A stretch of DNA of 35,769 bases from NCBI GenBank assembly GCA_002171125.1, contig NHHK01000023.1:3027-38795 (forward strand), written 5' to 3'. A model generated the notes under the pieces. The model saw only the letters and a program-made list of their open reading frames with translations, did no database searches and was not told the DNA's origin. Position 1 is the stretch's first letter; each line of letters starts with the position of its first letter. The DNA is from a bacterium TMED161 (GTDB taxonomy: Bacteria; Fidelibacterota; Marinisomatia; SCGC-AAA003-L08; D37C17). A program made the position numbers and the translations under genes. Shown here piece after piece: positions 1 through 12,100 of the stretch.

Positions 1-2
1 AT

Positions 3-443
3 TTTTCAATTGACCTTACAGAAGATGCTCTTGTATCAAGGTATCTTACTAAAGATAAATCAACAACATTAATTATCGCAGCTCCATATTCAGATTATCT
101 ATTTACTGCATCTGGTGACTATACCATTGTGGATATGATTGTTGCAAATTCATCTGATCAAATATCTGTATCAACTCCATCAATGTTTGCTCTAGATGCG
201 GCATATCCAAATCCATTTAACCCTAGTACTACAATGAGACTTCATGTGCCTGTAGAATCTAATGTAAATGTTAGTGTTTATAATTTAATGGGTCAGCAAG
301 TAGATGTACTTCATAATGGATTGCTTTCTAGTGGATATACTACATTAACATGGAACGCAGCTGATTTGCCTAGTGGAATGTATATTGTTAAAGCAATATC
401 AAATTCATATACAAGTACACAGAAGTTAATGTTACTCAAGTAA
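3..443 (+). CDS. Secreted/surface protein, C-terminal fragment with T9SS type-A-like sorting domain (5' truncated by window)
   Basis: Frame is open from nt 3 through 443 (FSIDLTEDALVSRYLTK...); C-terminus AYPNPFNPSTTMRLHVPVESNVNVSVYNLMGQQVDVL...LPSGMYIVKA...LMLLK matches the por/T9SS C-terminal sorting domain pattern. Confidence 0.85.
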   Translation, partial: FSIDLTEDALVSRYLTKDKSTTLIIAAPYSDYLFTASGDYTIVDMIVANSSDQISVSTPSMFALDAAYPNPFNPSTTMRLHVPVESNVNVSVYNLMGQQVDVLHNGLLSSGYTTLTWNAADLPSGMYIVKAISNSYTSTQKLMLLK

Positions 444-466
444 AAAATATACTAAACTAATAATCT

Positions 467-501
467 AAAGTGCTCTTTGAATTAATTGATAAGAGCACTT
501 T
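467..501. terminator. Putative intrinsic terminator between convergent genes
   Basis: Perfect 11-bp inverted repeat aaagtgctctt (467-477) / aagagcacttt (491-501) with 13-nt loop, followed by T-rich tttaattt on + strand; lies between convergent genes ending at 443 (+) and 506 (-). Confidence 0.7.
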
Positions 502-505
502 TAAT

Positions 506-1636
506 TTATACAATAAATAGATCTGCTGTTATTTCATCTAATAGCATAAAATCATTATCTTTTAACTTTAAGTATTTATCTTCCATAACTAGTTGAGGCC
601 ATTTTTTTATTTTTTTTTCTAAGTTAATTAATGTTGTTATTCTATTTAGTTTTTCTATATTAATTCCTTTAGAAGTACGAAGCCCATTCATAATAATTTC
701 ATTAAATTTATTTTTACTTGATAATATTTCAGTATTTTTAATGGGAAGTTTATTTTTTTTAAGTATTGATAAATACAAACCAAGGGACCGATGATTCCAC
801 CATCTTTTTTTACCATCATATCCATGCGCAGATGGGCCAAACGCTATATAGGGATCAAGATCCCAATAATGTAAATTATGAAGACATTCTTTGTTTATTT
901 TTGCATAATTTGATGCTTCATATTGAGAATATTTATTATTTGACATAATTGAAGAGGTCATTTCATACATATTATAATCTAGCTCTTCATCAGGCATTAC
1001 AACTTTTCCTTTTGAAACATTGTTATAAAGCATTGTTCCTTTTTCAACGGTAAGTGAATAAGATGAAATATGATCAGGCTGTAATTTGATGACAGATTTT
1101 AAATTTTCAGATAAAATATCTAAACTTTGTCCTGGAATATTAAATATCATATCTGTATTTATATTTTCAAAACCAGCTTTTCGTGCTTCTTCAAATGCTA
1201 CTATACATTGTTTTGCCGAATGTAGTCTATCTAAAAATTTTAATAACTTATCATCAAGTGATTGAAAACCAAAAGATACTCTGTTTATTCCAATTTCTTT
1301 ATAACCATTCAAATAATCTTTAGATGTTTCTCCTGGATTTGCTTCTATTGTAATTTCTTTTATTATTGAGAAATCAATATGATTAGATAAAGCTTTAAAT
1401 ATTTTTTCAATATAATGTGGCTCAATTAGAGAAGGTGTTCCACCTCCAAGAAATATAGTATCAAATTTAAGATTGTTTGAATTATTCGAGTTAAAATACA
1501 AACCTATTTCTTTAACTATAGATTTAATAAAATCTGGTATAGATTCCTTTCTATTTACAATGGAGTAAAAATCACAATATCCACATTTAACATTACAAAA
1601 TGGAAAGTGTATGTATATCCCAGATTTTTTATTCAT
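506..1636 (-). CDS. hemW: Radical SAM HemW / coproporphyrinogen-III-oxidase-like protein
   Basis: GIYIHFPFCNVKCGYCDFYS (CxxxCxxC radical SAM motif with HemW N-terminus), FLGGGTPS, EANPGE, RVSFGFQSLDDKLLKFLDRLHSA. Confidence 0.9.
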   Translation of the reverse strand: MNKKSGIYIHFPFCNVKCGYCDFYSIVNRKESIPDFIKSIVKEIGLYFNSNNSNNLKFDTIFLGGGTPSLIEPHYIEKIFKALSNHIDFSIIKEITIEANPGETSKDYLNGYKEIGINRVSFGFQSLDDKLLKFLDRLHSAKQCIVAFEEARKAGFENINTDMIFNIPGQSLDILSENLKSVIKLQPDHISSYSLTVEKGTMLYNNVSKGKVVMPDEELDYNMYEMTSSIMSNNKYSQYEASNYAKINKECLHNLHYWDLDPYIAFGPSAHGYDGKKRWWNHRSLGLYLSILKKNKLPIKNTEILSSKNKFNEIIMNGLRTSKGINIEKLNRITTLINLEKKIKKWPQLVMEDKYLKLKDNDFMLLDEITADLFIV

Positions 1637-3279
1637 TTACGTTTAATTATAATCTTTGTACAGTGAATGATACCTTCAATAATCATCCATAGGAATAGAA
1701 AGATTAAAACAGAGTTAATAGTTAGAATAAAGGTATTAGGTGAAGAACTTAATTTAATAATAAGAGCGCTAAATGTTATAAGCATCACTATTAACATGGG
1801 AATAGCAAATGGAAGAATATTTTTTTTCTTTTTAAATAAATAAATACTTAAAACCATAAGCGTTAAAGATGCTAACATTTGATTGCTAGCTCCAAATGTT
1901 GTCCATAAATCATTTCTAAGATTATCATTTGAAGCTATTAGATATGCAGGAATGATAGATATTAGTGTTGCAATGAATTTGTTTTTAATGAAGTTGAAGT
2001 TTATAGCCTCTCCAAATTCAGTAATTATATATCTCTGAATCCTAGTTGCCGAATCTAATGTGGTAGCAGCAAATGAAACCACAAGGACCACTATTAAGGT
2101 TTGCGCTACATGGACTGAAAAGCCAATTTTTTCAATAAGAGCAGAACTACCATTTATGAAAGTTGGTAATGCTCCTTGTTTAGCTGTTGCAAAATTACAT
2201 GACCATGGATAACACTCTGTTGTTACAAAAGAAAGACCAGCAATTGCAGCAATGGTAGCAGCAATAGCTAAAGTTCCTTCACCTAATGTAGCTCCATATC
2301 CAATCATTCTAGAATCAGTCATATGATCAATTTGTTTTGAAGTAGTGCCAGATGAAACTAATCCATGAAAACCACTTATTGCTCCACATGCAATAGTAAC
2401 AAATAGAAACGGAATGATTGGTGGTCCATTATCAATATTTGTTAATGCGGGTGCAATCACCTCAGGTTGTATAATTACGATTGATGAGAAAATTAAAATT
2501 AATCCTACTATAAGCTGATGACTATTGATGTAATCTCTTGGCTGAAGTAGTATCCATACAGGAAGTAAGCTTGCAATAGCAGAGTAAAAAAATAATATAA
2601 TAATCCAGCTATGTTGTACATCCTCATTTAATATGCCAATGGATTCAAGCTTTATTGGATTTGTTGATCCAATCCAGACAAATATATAGAGTATTATTAG
2701 CGCAGCTAATGATGGAAAGAATGAGTTTACATCTTTTTTATATATAATATATCCCATAATTATAGCAATTAGGATTTCAATATTAATTGGAAGAACTGCT
2801 GTTGGAAATTTTGAAAATAATATAGATATTGCATTTGCAAATACTGCTAAAACTAGCCATGTTAGAGACATAACGAAAATCAAAAACATCACTCTAACTC
2901 TTTTATTAATAACATTTGATGATATATCAGCTATAGATCTGCCTTTTTCTTTTAGACTTAGTACTAAAGCTCCAAAATCATGCACTGCTCCCATAAAAAC
3001 TGTACCGATAATAATCCATAAAATTGCTGGTAGCCATCCCCAGTAAACTGCAATGCAAGGTCCTATGATCGGTGCGGCGCCAGCAATAGAGGTAAAATGA
3101 TGTCCAAATAAGATATGTTTTTTAGATGGAATAAAATCAAGCTCATCTCTTTGTTTGTGCGCTGGAGTAATATTCTTATCATTTAAATTGAATATTTTTG
3201 CTGATATATACTTACTGTAGAATATGTATCCTAAAGCAAAAAGAAAGAATGAAATAAATACAATAATTAATGAGTTCAT
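1633..3279 (-). CDS. cstA: Carbon starvation protein A (CstA family peptide/pyruvate transporter)
   Basis: HHFTSIAGAAPIIGPCIAVYWGWLPA, GAVHDFGALVLSLKEKGRSI, SGFHGLVSSGTTSKQ, ATTLDSATRIQRYI; multi-TM; ATGA overlap with hemW. Confidence 0.9.
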   Translation of the reverse strand: MNSLIIVFISFFLFALGYIFYSKYISAKIFNLNDKNITPAHKQRDELDFIPSKKHILFGHHFTSIAGAAPIIGPCIAVYWGWLPAILWIIIGTVFMGAVHDFGALVLSLKEKGRSIADISSNVINKRVRVMFLIFVMSLTWLVLAVFANAISILFSKFPTAVLPINIEILIAIIMGYIIYKKDVNSFFPSLAALIILYIFVWIGSTNPIKLESIGILNEDVQHSWIIILFFYSAIASLLPVWILLQPRDYINSHQLIVGLILIFSSIVIIQPEVIAPALTNIDNGPPIIPFLFVTIACGAISGFHGLVSSGTTSKQIDHMTDSRMIGYGATLGEGTLAIAATIAAIAGLSFVTTECYPWSCNFATAKQGALPTFINGSSALIEKIGFSVHVAQTLIVVLVVSFAATTLDSATRIQRYIITEFGEAINFNFIKNKFIATLISIIPAYLIASNDNLRNDLWTTFGASNQMLASLTLMVLSIYLFKKKKNILPFAIPMLIVMLITFSALIIKLSSSPNTFILTINSVLIFLFLWMIIEGIIHCTKIIIKRK

Positions 3280-3396
3280 ATATGATTTAATTTAATAAAA
3301 ATTTATTCAAACATAAATTATAACAATTTTTCAAATAGTTTTTATAATTATATCTTTGTAAGTTTATCTTGCGGATATTTTTAAATTACTTATAAC

Positions 3397-5439
3397 ATGG
3401 AGTTCTTTTGCTTCCTATTTTTTCTTGGTTGTCAAATGACTGAAGATTTGATGACTAAACTAGATATAGACCAAAAGTCGATAAATCAGTTAAAAGCACT
3501 TATAATGGATACTGTAAGAGGTGCTAATTCTGGTCACACTGGCGGTCCCTTTTCCTCACTAGATTTTACATATGTCTTATATAATGATTTTCTAAAGTAT
3601 GACCCTGAAGATAGTTTATGGTTTGATCGTGATAGATTCGTATTATCGCCAGGCCATGAATCTGCTCTTCTTTATTCAATTTTGTGCCTGGTTGGTTGGT
3701 TAAAAATTGATGATCTAAAAAAGTTTAGACAACTTGGATCAAAGACTCCAGGTCATCCTGAAATGGGATTGACACCTGGTGTTGAATGTACAACAGGTCC
3801 TCTTGGTCAAGGAGTAGCTAATGCTGTTGGTATGGCAGTTTCTGAATCTATTCTAAGAGAAAGGTTTGGAGAAGATGTTATTGATCATTATACTTATTTG
3901 CTTCATAGCGATGGAGATATCCAAGAGCCAGTAGCGCAAGGCGCAGTAGCGATTGCGGGGCATTGGGGTCTAAATAGATTAATTGCTTACTATGATGCAA
4001 ATAAGGCTCAAATTTCTGGTAAAGTTGATAGGTCTGACTCCACAGATTATAGAATGTTTTATGAATCTAATGGATGGCATGTTCAAGAAGTTGACGGCCA
4101 AGACAGAGAGCAAATACGTTCTGCGATTAGGATTGCTCAGATGGAAATTGACAAACCTTCAATTATAATTGGTCATAATGTTATAGCTCCAGGGTGCGCT
4201 ACTATGGAAGGTGATCATAATACTCATGGAGCTCCACTACCCACAGAAGAAATTTCTGCTACAAAAGAAAAAATGAATTTAGATCCAGAAAAATTCTATT
4301 ATTTGTCGGATGATGTCATTTCTAATTTTAGAGAATCATATGATTATGCAAGGCAAGAAGTTGCCTCATGGCGAAAAAATTTAGAAGAGAAATTAAATAC
4401 AGATGATGCTTTCCGTATTGATTGGAAAAAATCTCAAAAAGGTGATTTGTCATCTGTTGAATTTCCAAAATTTAATTCTGATGAAAATTTAGCAACCCGC
4501 AAAGCATGGGGTCCAATTCTTGATAGTATTTGTGATTCCTTTGATTTTCTAGTGGGGGGATCAGCAGATCTCGAACCATCAAATGTAACAGAAGGTTTTG
4601 CAAAAAGAGTTAAAGATTTTAGTAGAACAAATAAATCAGGAAGAAACTTCGCATATGGAGTAAGAGAGTTTCCAATGGGTGCAATAAATAATGGAATTGC
4701 CCAACATGGAGGTTTAAAAGTATTTGGCGCTACCTTTTTTGCATTTTCAGACTATGAAAGACCTGCATTAAGAATGCGTGCACTGCAAAATCTTCCAGTG
4801 GTATCTGAATATACTCATGACTCTATATATGTTGGAGAAGATGGTCCAACTCATCAGCCTATTGAACATCTAATGGCATGTAGAACAATTCCAAATCTAA
4901 TGGTATTTCGGCCTGCTGATGCGAATGAAGTATCGATTGCAGCAAAATTAGCTTTTAGTTATAGTGATTTAGCTTCAATAATTTTATTAACAAGGCAAAA
5001 TCTTCCAGTTTTAGATAGAGAGAAATATGCAAGTTATGATAATTTTGAAAAAGGAGCCTATGTAATTAGTGACTATGAAAATAAAGGTCCTAAGATGAGT
5101 TTATTTGCTTCAGGTTCAGAAGTTTCTTTGGCATTAGATGTAAAAGAAAAATTAAGGGAATATTTTAATATTAGAGTTGTCAATTTTGGCTGCTGGGAAC
5201 TGTTTGAAATGCAGTCAGAATCCTATAAAAATGAAATTGTTCACGACTCTAGTATCAAAATTTCAATAGAAGCAGGAATCACAATTGGATGGGAGAGATA
5301 TACTGGTAACAGCCAATCTAATGCATTAAATATTGGAATAGACTCTTATGGGGAGTCAGCACCAGGGGCTGAAGTAGCTGAACATTTTGGGCTTACTTTA
5401 AATCATATAACTGATAGAATTAAGTCAAAATTTAGTTAA
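3397..5439 (+). CDS. tkt: Transketolase (start may be downstream, e.g. ATG at 3436)
   Basis: ANSGHTGGPFSSLDF, SPGHESALLYS, TPGVECTTGPLGQGVANAVGMA, HSDGDIQE, YVGEDGPTHQPIEHLMACRTIPNLMVFRPADANE. Confidence 0.93.
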   Translation: MEFFCFLFFLGCQMTEDLMTKLDIDQKSINQLKALIMDTVRGANSGHTGGPFSSLDFTYVLYNDFLKYDPEDSLWFDRDRFVLSPGHESALLYSILCLVGWLKIDDLKKFRQLGSKTPGHPEMGLTPGVECTTGPLGQGVANAVGMAVSESILRERFGEDVIDHYTYLLHSDGDIQEPVAQGAVAIAGHWGLNRLIAYYDANKAQISGKVDRSDSTDYRMFYESNGWHVQEVDGQDREQIRSAIRIAQMEIDKPSIIIGHNVIAPGCATMEGDHNTHGAPLPTEEISATKEKMNLDPEKFYYLSDDVISNFRESYDYARQEVASWRKNLEEKLNTDDAFRIDWKKSQKGDLSSVEFPKFNSDENLATRKAWGPILDSICDSFDFLVGGSADLEPSNVTEGFAKRVKDFSRTNKSGRNFAYGVREFPMGAINNGIAQHGGLKVFGATFFAFSDYERPALRMRALQNLPVVSEYTHDSIYVGEDGPTHQPIEHLMACRTIPNLMVFRPADANEVSIAAKLAFSYSDLASIILLTRQNLPVLDREKYASYDNFEKGAYVISDYENKGPKMSLFASGSEVSLALDVKEKLREYFNIRVVNFGCWELFEMQSESYKNEIVHDSSIKISIEAGITIGWERYTGNSQSNALNIGIDSYGESAPGAEVAEHFGLTLNHITDRIKSKFS

Positions 5440-5530
5440 ATCTATTTATTTTTTATTTTTTTAATTAGTTCATAAATTATAATACTTTAAATGAAACCAT
5501 TTAAGTTACTTTAATTAGGGGGAGTTATAG

Positions 5531-5965
5531 ATGCCAAAGTGGGATAAAAATACATTTATTGAAAAAGCAAAAGATTCTTGCTATCCTCATATTTCAAACA
5601 TTCTCATTGATTTAGTTAATTTTGCAGATGATTCTGCTGATACTATATCCTGGGGAAGAGGTAAGGATTGTGGTACTATGGTATACAAATGTAAATCAGA
5701 TGATTTTGGCATGGTTCCTCTTTTCCATATTACGACAAATGGTCAAATTAAATTTCAATTAAATTATATGAGAACTAATATTGCTAAGAAAGAAATTGTT
5801 AGAGATTTTCAGTTGAAGCTTGAATCTAATTTTCTTATGGATTTTGATGAGGATGAATATCCTTTTGATTTATTTCATAAAATTGATGATTTATTCAACA
5901 TAAAACATGAGGTTGATAAATTTGAGGATACTATTCAAGGTATATCAGCTCGCCTTAAGCAATAA
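5531..5965 (+). CDS. Conserved-looking hypothetical protein (144 aa)
   Basis: Complete ORF with strong purine-rich RBS (agggggag) upstream of ATG; WGRGKDCGTMVY motif; no confident family assignment by eye. Confidence 0.7.
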   Translation: MPKWDKNTFIEKAKDSCYPHISNILIDLVNFADDSADTISWGRGKDCGTMVYKCKSDDFGMVPLFHITTNGQIKFQLNYMRTNIAKKEIVRDFQLKLESNFLMDFDEDEYPFDLFHKIDDLFNIKHEVDKFEDTIQGISARLKQ

Positions 5966-6104
5966 TTACCAAAAATATAGTCTTTTTTTACTCCCATTAA
6001 TGTATAATTTTTAGTATTATTATCTGATGTCATGTTTTTTGTTTTTACATCGTGTTACATCGTGTTATTAATATGATTAACTATATTATAAAAAAAGACT
6101 TTAA

Positions 6105-9100
6105 ATGATAAAAAATTTCAAAATATTAGTTTTTACTATTTATCTTTTTTCATTTATGTATGCAAATACTTGTGATACTGCTGAAAATTATGGTTTAATA
6201 AATTCCGGAACTATCTTATCTGGAAACTTTTCTTCGGATGGTGATGATTATTGGATTTCTTTCACAACTACATGCGAATTCCAAAATATATTACTATCAA
6301 CTTGTGGCTCGTATGCTGAAAATACAGATGATGGAATAGAGTACTTGGATACTATCCTTGAAGTCTATAAAGATTCAGAAATTGGTGAAAATGCATGCGA
6401 TCTATTTGAACCCTGGTCAATTGATACTGGAATTCCTACAGGAGCAACTTGGTGGAATGATGACCCAGATGATACTTCTGAGTTAATATGCTCATCCTCT
6501 GGTCAAGACTTAATAGGTGAAGATAATCATTCAGTACTTCTAATTCCATCTCAAGTGGAGCAAGAGAGTGGAAATACTTTAGAACCTGCAACGTATTATG
6601 TGAGGATTTCTGGATATCCTGGACACTCAGTTGGTGAGTGGAACCTTCATCTAACTGGTAATGCTACAATTGAATTACAAATTAACAATCAAGATTTATT
6701 ACTTCCACATGACCCTCAAGATGGTGCTCCAGGTGGATTTATGGATGTAGTTCTAGATGCATCTGCCTCTACGTGTACAGAACAAATTTCAGATTATCTT
6801 TGGATTGATGATTTTAGCAATTATGGTCCTTTTTCGAATTCTACAGAGACAGTATCTATGGAATATGGTTTACATCAGGTAACATTAATAGCTACTGATC
6901 TTCAAGGAAATGAGTACCAAGATAATATTTTAATTTCAATTACTGAGCCAAATATTGGACCTAATGCTAATGCTGGCGATGATTTTTTTATTACTGTACC
7001 TCATGATGGTGATATAAGTTCATCAAATGTAACTGTTTCTCTTTCAGGAGAGCAATCTAGTGATGATGATGATGATGTCCTCAGTTACAGCTGGAATTAT
7101 ATAGGTGGCCCTGATAATATTATAATAAATAATTCAGAAAGCTCAAATCCAGCATTTAATACAAGCAACTCTTTTGGTTCTAATGATAAACAGTATCAAT
7201 TTGAGTTAACAGCAATAGATCCTTATGGTTTGGTAGATTTAGATACTGTTAGTGTAACAGTTGTATCTGAACAAAATTTAAATCCCGTAGCATCTGCTCC
7301 TAATCTAGAAATTACAATACTTCATGATGGAGATCCTGAAACATTTCAGTCTGAGTCCTTTGTCTTAAATGCTAGTGATTCTTTTGACCCAGATGGAGAT
7401 GATTTGGTATATTATGAATGGCAAACCATACTTTCAGGAGAACTTCAATCAATATCTAATTCTTTTATCCATACTGTTGAATCAATAAATTATAGTACTA
7501 TCGATTCAGTTCTTGGAGAGCATCAATATAAATTAATTGTTAAAGATCCTTATGAAGCTATCGATGATACAACATTTATAGTTAATGTTTTACCTGAGCC
7601 AAATTCGCCTCCTGTTGTTCAGTTTGATCCTTATCAGGTAGTATATTTTTCTTGCGTCCCAAATGAGGAAACAGATTGCTCACAAGTAGTATCTTTAAAC
7701 AGCTATAACACTTCTTATGATCCGGATGAAGATCCATTTACATCTACTTGGTATGATGATGAATGGAATTTAACATCTTCCCTGCAAACTTTAAATTTAG
7801 GAACATCGACATTTAATCTTATTGCTACAGATAGCTATAATGAATCTGATACATTAGATTTTAGTATAGTTATTTCTGCGCCTAACTCTGTTCCTACTGC
7901 AATAACACTAGGAACACAAGAAGTTTTTGAGTCAACAGCTGAGTTAGATTCAATAGATGGTATAGATTCTCGTTTTTTATTCGGTTCTGCTGTAGATGAG
8001 GATCACGTAGATAGTGATCTTGGTATACTTTGGACACTTTTAAATGATGATAATGAAATTTCAATTTTAGATTCAACGAGTTTAACAGGCGAAATTATTA
8101 GTGGAGATATATCGAATAATAACTATCCGTTAATCTTAAATTTTCTATTGTCTGTATGGGATCCTCTAAGCTGCCATCCTAGGAACCTGTATATGTTTAA
8201 TGATTTGAACTCTAATGGCTCATGGGATGAATTAGAGCCTTGGGATCCGGCTTGTCCGATTGGAGATGATCCTATGACTTATGGTCTTTCTTCACTTGAA
8301 TTGAGTATTAAAAATTATAATCAAGCGCCAAATGTTAATCCACTTGGCAATAATGATCTTCAACAATTTTTGAATGATACTGAATGGGTTATAAGAGAAG
8401 ATGTTGATACATTGATTTCATTTAATTATACTGATTGGGCAAATCAAGGTTTATTTGAGGATGAAGATGACTGTTTATTTAATCCAGATACTGGGTGTTC
8501 AATAACTAATCCATACTCATCTGATAATTTTAATATTATTATAAATAATGGAGAAAATTATCACACTGGATATATCTGCAATACAAATGATCTTTACTAT
8601 AGTACACTTCTTGAATGCGATAGTTTGTGTGATGATTGTAATCCTGATTTAGATATGTTAGTACTTGAACAGAATTATTCAAATGAAACAATAACAGTAG
8701 AATTTCAAATAGATGATCTTAATGAAATAAATAATTTAAGTGATACTCTTTATATTGATATGTTCATTGAGCCAGTTAATGATGTACCATTAATACTTTC
8801 ATTTGATGATGAAGAGCTTATTCAAAATGGAGTAATTGAAGATACTTCTTTCCCTTTATTTATAGACGATGTCACTTTTTATGATGTTGAGGGAGATTTG
8901 AATTTAAATGGTGAGTGTGATATAAATGAATGTGAAAATATTTTAATTTCTGCTCAAGAAAGTCCTAATTATTCTTTTTCAAATAATACAATTACTTTAA
9001 CAGAAAATTTCTTTGGAAATTTAGATCTGGGAATACAACTACTAGATTTTGGGGATACATCAAATGTCTTTACATTCTCAATTCCAGTTCAGGGAACTAA

Positions 9101-12100
9101 TGATGACCCTAATTTGATTTTTGGTATGGATACATTAGATTTCCTTAATGAAGATTTTGACTCCACATATATAAATTTATACACAATTTTTGAAGATGTC
9201 GATGGTGAAGAGCTCGTATTCTATTTAGATGATAATGCAAATGATTTATCTATATTTGATTATCAAATTATTGGTAATGATTTATTACTTACAAGCTTAG
9301 ATGATATAAATGGAGAATTTATACTTAATTTTACAGTATTGGATTCTAACATGATTGAGCAAAATTATTCATTAGATGAGCCTATTACATTTATTGTTAA
9401 TCCTGTTAATGATTCACCTATTGCGGTTTCAGAATATATAGAAACACCTGAGGATTCTTCGTTATACATTCCATTACAGGGAATTGATATAGATTCTGAT
9501 TCTTTAGTGTTTGAAATAGTGCAATTTCCCGAGCATGGTATTATTGGAGATGTATTTCCAATAGATGCGTATAATGCTAATGTGTTATATACTCCTGAGG
9601 CTGGATATAGATGTGGAGATAAATTTGAGTTTATTGTAAAAGATTTAGATGAGAATGGTGATGTTTTATCTATTAGTAATATTGCTGAAGTTAATATTAA
9701 TGTAGGAGACTGCAACTTTCCTCCTCAAATTTCTGTCCAATTTGATATCAATATATTTGAAGATAATACTATATATTTCATTGATAGTGAGCTTTCAAAT
9801 AGTGAATTACCTAATAATTTTTATAGTTTAAATAATCAATCAAATTTTATTATTAATGATGAAGATTCAACTTCACTTTCTTTTGTTGAACTTTGGGAAG
9901 GAGAAAATTATTATATTGAGGATGGTTATTGCGCTTCTCCAACACTTACTAATGATTGGCAAGTAGATACAACCAAAGCCTGCGGGTTAATTCCTTATTA
10001 TGCAGTTTGTGACATTGAATTTTTAGAACAGAATACTAATTATAAAGATGGTACTAAATATTGCGCCTGTGCGGCTAGTGAAACATGTACTGCAAGTCAA
10101 TATTATTTAGATACTTTAGCAATCAGGCCAGTACAAGATTATGATACGTATTTTGATATTACAACAATAGCTAACGATGGAGATATTTCGTATAATTTGA
10201 GCGATTCTTCTTTCACCCGGGTTTATCTATCTCCTATTAATGATGCTCCTCAAATAGGACTAATTAGTAATCAAGAAACGAATGAAGGGGAATCTCTATA
10301 TTTAAATTTCACATATTCTTCAAATTTAGAAGATGAAACTAATGAGAACTCAAGTTTCATCATTTATGATGTTGATAATGATAATACTCAAATTTCTTTT
10401 GATCTTCAGTTAAATGATATATTTTTTCAAACTCTAGAACAAGATAGTTTATTAGTTATTAATTTAATTAACCCTGATTATAATGTCGCTAATACAGAAG
10501 TAATGGTTGTATTAAAAGATCAAGAATTTTTATCAGATACCGCATATTTTGATTTAGCAGTTAATCAAGTGGATGATCCAGCAATTTTTCAATCTATAGG
10601 TGTAGGTGATAATCAAGGTGAGCCATTAAAGTTTATTGAAGATACTGGGGCATTAGATTTTGTAAGTGAAATTAAAATTTATTATTATGATGCAGACTGG
10701 GACCCACAGATAAATGATAATCCTGATGAATACTTGTATGCAGATTCGGTTTTTTGGGATGTTAGCCCTATCAACGCAGATCAATCAAATATTCAATTTT
10801 ATACAAGTGAAGATTATCCAAGTGAAACAGGAATAAATGAGGATAGTCAACTATATTATTCTCAACCTATAATTCTAGAGTATGTATCTCCAAATTGGAA
10901 TGGATATGATGGTCTTTATTTTATAAACGATGAAACAAATGATACTTTATTGCTTAGCGTTCATGTCACTGAGCAAAATGACCCCCCAAATCCGTTTGAT
11001 ATTGGTAATGAGCCAATTTTTAATACTAATGTTAACAGCTATGAATGGTCATTAAATGAAATTGATTTATGCTTAAATGACAATCTTGAACAAGGCCAAT
11101 ATGATTATGAAATAAATGAATGCATAATTTCAAATTTCTATAAAAAATATTTATATAGTTGCGAATCGACCTTAGTTACGTATTCAACAATTGAGGAATG
11201 TAATTTGAATTGCATCGAAAGTAATTGTATTGAGTTTTTTGATGACATGTATTTTAGATTGCCGTATAGAAGAGTTCCATCTAATGAAGAAGTCCTATCA
11301 GATAGTTTGTTGTTTGAGTGGGAAGAAGCCTATGATATCGATTTAGATCAAGATTTTAGTCAAGATCCAAACAATAATTTGAATTTGTACTATCGTTTAG
11401 AGTTGGTTGACAATATCACTCAAAAAGTATTTGTTGTTGCTGAGTCAATTGAAGAAAACCAGATTAGTGTTGATTTAAGTAAGCCTTTCTTTAATTATAA
11501 GTCAGAGTTAAACTACTATGATTCATGTGGAGTTTTTTCTAGAGAATTATCCTTAAGTGACACATCACGACAGTTTTTAGATTTATCAGGCAGTACAGAA
11601 TATTCGTGGAGAGTTGGTGCTAATAATTTATGGTGTGATGAATTAAATCTTGACCCTTCCTATATAACTCTTGGAGAAAATGCAAAAACAGATTTTTATA
11701 TTGATTTGATTCCTCCTAAAGGTTCAATAAATATTTTGCAAGACCAGATGTCTCCTGAGTTTATGAATATTTATGTTACATTTGATGAGCAAATCGATGA
11801 ATGGAAGAGTGAACTTTTTATAACTTATAATTCAGAAACTACATCTCATAATTTTCCAGTTAATAATAGCGATAATATTTATGGAATAACTGAATTATTC
11901 CCAGGTCTTGGCGCTATAGAAATCGATGTTGAGTCTTGGGATGCGGTTGGGAATGGAACGTTGAGTTCTGTTTCTATTGCATATAATGAGATAATAGCAG
12001 AGGTAGGTAAAAGTATTTTTTCACCCACTGAAACATTTATGATGAGATTTAATGAGTATGATATAGCCAGTGATGCTTCAATATTAATCAAAGAATTAAA

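Noticed and set aside
601-630. Long T homopolymers near the hemW 3' end
   Set aside because: Encode Lys-rich KKIKKW in frame; typical of AT-rich genomes
766-948. 60-aa + strand ORF antisense to hemW
   Set aside because: Antisense to a well-supported gene, no RBS or family features
3351-3358. TATCTTTG as Bacteroidetes-type -7 promoter for transketolase
   Set aside because: Matches TAnnTTTG but no convincing -33 element and the motif is frequent in AT-rich DNA
3983-4168. 61-aa + strand ORF inside transketolase
   Set aside because: Out-of-frame overlap within conserved coding region
7021-7080. GAT microsatellite as possible phase-variation switch
   Set aside because: Trinucleotide and in frame, so slippage changes Asp count only and cannot switch expression
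9365-9715. 116-aa minus-strand ORF within the giant protein
   Set aside because: Antisense shadow ORF; Ser/Ile/Pro-rich composition mirrors the coding strand
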